6,878 bases of DNA from Desulfobacula sp. (GTDB lineage: Bacteria; Desulfobacterota; Desulfobacteria; Desulfobacterales; Desulfobacteraceae): NCBI GenBank assembly GCA_018702715.1, contig JABIYQ010000340.1:1-6878 (forward strand). Direction: 5' to 3'. Position numbers and translations under genes: made by a program. The notes under the pieces are model-generated. The model saw nothing but the letters and a program-made list of their open reading frames with translations, had not been told where the DNA came from and did no database searches. Shown here one piece after another: positions 5,846-6,878 of the stretch. Positions within the stretch are counted from its first letter, which is position 1; the number at the start of each line of letters is the position of its first letter.

Positions 5846-6802
5846 ATGAAAATATTGTTTGCAGCATCCGAAGATGCATGGGGTGGCTTTTTGAATCGGG
5901 TAAAAAGATTATTGCCGGAACACGAATTTATTGCGCAGGGATGTTTTGAGATCACAGATCTTTCCGGTTTTGATATATTAATACCCACCATGTCCAAAGT
6001 GACCCAAACCGTCCTTAAGACAGCGGACAGATTGCGATTGATCCAGCAATGCGGCGCAGGGCTTGAACTTGTGGATATTCATGCTGCCAGTGAACAGGGA
6101 ATTTTTGTTGCAAATGTTCCAACGGATATCTCGGGTAATGCCGATTCCGTGGCAGAAATTGCAATATACTTAATGATCGGTTTATCCCGCAATATAGAAG
6201 GAATGCAAGAAAGCCTTAAAAACCGGATCATGGGCGGGCCAATGGGGATCTCGTTAAAGGGGCGTACTGTGGGGATAGTAGGACTCGGCGGTATTGGAAA
6301 GGCATTGATCCATAGACTAAGGCCGTTCAATGTTAAACTCATTGGTATTAAACAGTCCAATCCTGAACAAGCGCAAATGCAATTGAATCTGGACTGGGTG
6401 GGTGGCCCTGACGATCTTGATATCCTTCTTGGACAATCTGATTATGTTGTTTTATGTCTTCCTTTAAATCATTCCAGTCAAGGGATGATTAATAAAAAAA
6501 CATTGAAGCTAATGAAAGTTAATGCTTTTTTGATCAATGTATCAAGGGGTGGCCTTGTGGATTATGCAGCCTTGAAATCTGCGTTAAAAAAAAAAGAGAT
6601 CGCAGGTGCCGGGCTGGATGTCTTTTGGGAAGAACCCCCTGATCCTACAGATGAAATATTTCAATACAATATCATGGCAACACCTCATATCGGCGGTGCT
6701 ACAGATGTTTCCATGCAGGGCATTGCTGAATCGGTTGCTATGAATATCGATCTAATTGCCAAGGGTGAAATACCAGTTAATACACGTATTAATCCCTTAT
6801 AA
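5846..6802 (+). CDS. D-isomer-specific 2-hydroxyacid dehydrogenase
   Basis: The 318-residue product has the length and layout of the D-2-hydroxyacid dehydrogenase family, which reversibly reduces 2-oxoacids to D-2-hydroxyacids with NAD(P)H in the cytoplasm. The N-terminal catalytic lobe (MKILFAASEDAWGG, LIQQCGAGLELVD) is followed by the Rossmann lobe with GLGGIG at 146-151. The catalytic residues are all present: Arg234 in NVSRGG, Glu263 in DVFWEEPP and His281 in TPHIGGAT. At the end of the second Rossmann strand (LIGIKQSN) the acidic residue usual for NAD is absent and a Lys is found, which may favour NADP. Members include phosphoglycerate, lactate, glyoxylate and hydroxypyruvate enzymes; there is no C-terminal ACT domain, so it is not a long-form SerA, and the substrate cannot be read from sequence. 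The start is the first ATG giving a complete N-terminal strand, although its ribosome binding site is weak (GGA at 5840-5842). A promoter and hairpins lie upstream; no gene partner is visible. Confidence 0.92.
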   Translation: MKILFAASEDAWGGFLNRVKRLLPEHEFIAQGCFEITDLSGFDILIPTMSKVTQTVLKTADRLRLIQQCGAGLELVDIHAASEQGIFVANVPTDISGNADSVAEIAIYLMIGLSRNIEGMQESLKNRIMGGPMGISLKGRTVGIVGLGGIGKALIHRLRPFNVKLIGIKQSNPEQAQMQLNLDWVGGPDDLDILLGQSDYVVLCLPLNHSSQGMINKKTLKLMKVNAFLINVSRGGLVDYAALKSALKKKEIAGAGLDVFWEEPPDPTDEIFQYNIMATPHIGGATDVSMQGIAESVAMNIDLIAKGEIPVNTRINPL

Positions 6803-6807
6803 ATTAT

Positions 6808-6825
6808 AACTCAACTTTCTGAGTT
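6808..6825 (+). terminator. Possible weak terminator after the dehydrogenase gene
   Basis: AACTCA (6808-6813) pairs with TGAGTT (6820-6825) around ACTTTC, 5 bp past the stop. An alternative register pairs TCAAC (6811-6815) with GTTGA (6823-6827). No T-run follows, so rho-independent termination is doubtful. Confidence 0.3.
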
Positions 6826-6878
6826 GACAAATTTGAGTGGGGTCAGGCTTGCGTAGTTGCGTTTATTCTTCAATAAAC
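6826..6878. other. Non-coding right edge, possibly the start of a repeat element
   Basis: This tail has no reading frame of note. It contains GTGGGGTCAGG (6836-6846) and a doubled TTGCGT (6849-6854 and 6857-6862). The GGGGTCAGG stretch resembles sequences I associate with the upstream edges of IS200-like or REP-associated transposase genes, but the element itself would lie beyond the window. Confidence 0.25.

Noticed and set aside
6079..6360. Minus-strand 93-codon frame
   Set aside because: It lies wholly inside the dehydrogenase gene on the opposite strand; its composition reflects that gene and no domain is recognisable.
6824..6852. TTGACA at 6824-6829 as a promoter
   Set aside because: No acceptable -10 box lies 16-18 bases downstream; the region there is GC-rich.

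Overview
The window reads as chromosomal DNA from a Gram-negative bacterium, most likely a marine sulfate-reducing member of the Desulfobacterota (Desulfobacteraceae-like). This is an inference from gene style: a BetA-type choline dehydrogenase, an N-terminal 'HELQxxQIELELQN' helix on a PAS kinase, a CheB-CheR-PAS fusion, moderate to low GC, and GC-rich palindromes in AT-rich spacers. No marker gene settles the taxonomy. All four genes lie on the + strand.

Layout. (1) Positions 1-549 hold the C-terminal third of a GMC-family choline dehydrogenase (betA), cut by the window edge and followed by a GC-rich hairpin that probably terminates it. (2) Positions 550-873 are an AT-rich non-coding stretch with a plausible extended -10 promoter, an inverted repeat over that -10, and a 12-bp direct repeat in the presumed leader. 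(3) Positions 874-3834 encode a 986-residue fusion: CheB methylesterase, CheR methyltransferase, a PAS-like segment, a heptad-repeat coiled coil, and two PAS domains. (4) After 45 bp, 3880-5577 encodes a soluble hybrid histidine kinase (PAS-HisKA-HATPase-REC). (5) Positions 5578-5845 are a second non-coding stretch with a good sigma70-like promoter and a cluster of hairpins that includes two related REP-like palindromes. (6) Positions 5846-6802 encode a D-isomer-specific 2-hydroxyacid dehydrogenase. (7) The last 76 bases hold a small hairpin and what may be the edge of another repeat.

How the genes work together. The fusion and the kinase look like a two-gene operon forming a cytoplasmic signalling module. 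The first protein carries both halves of a receptor methylation/demethylation cycle but no receiver domain. The second carries a complete His-Asp relay but no DNA-binding or enzymatic output. No chemoreceptor, CheA, CheW or flagellar gene is present here, so the target is unknown and ordinary chemotaxis cannot be assumed. The flanking betA and 2-hydroxyacid dehydrogenase genes are metabolic and appear to be separate transcription units. The most interesting points are this split orphan CheB-CheR/kinase pair, the minisatellite-like coiled-coil repeat, and the palindromes in the leader of the dehydrogenase gene.
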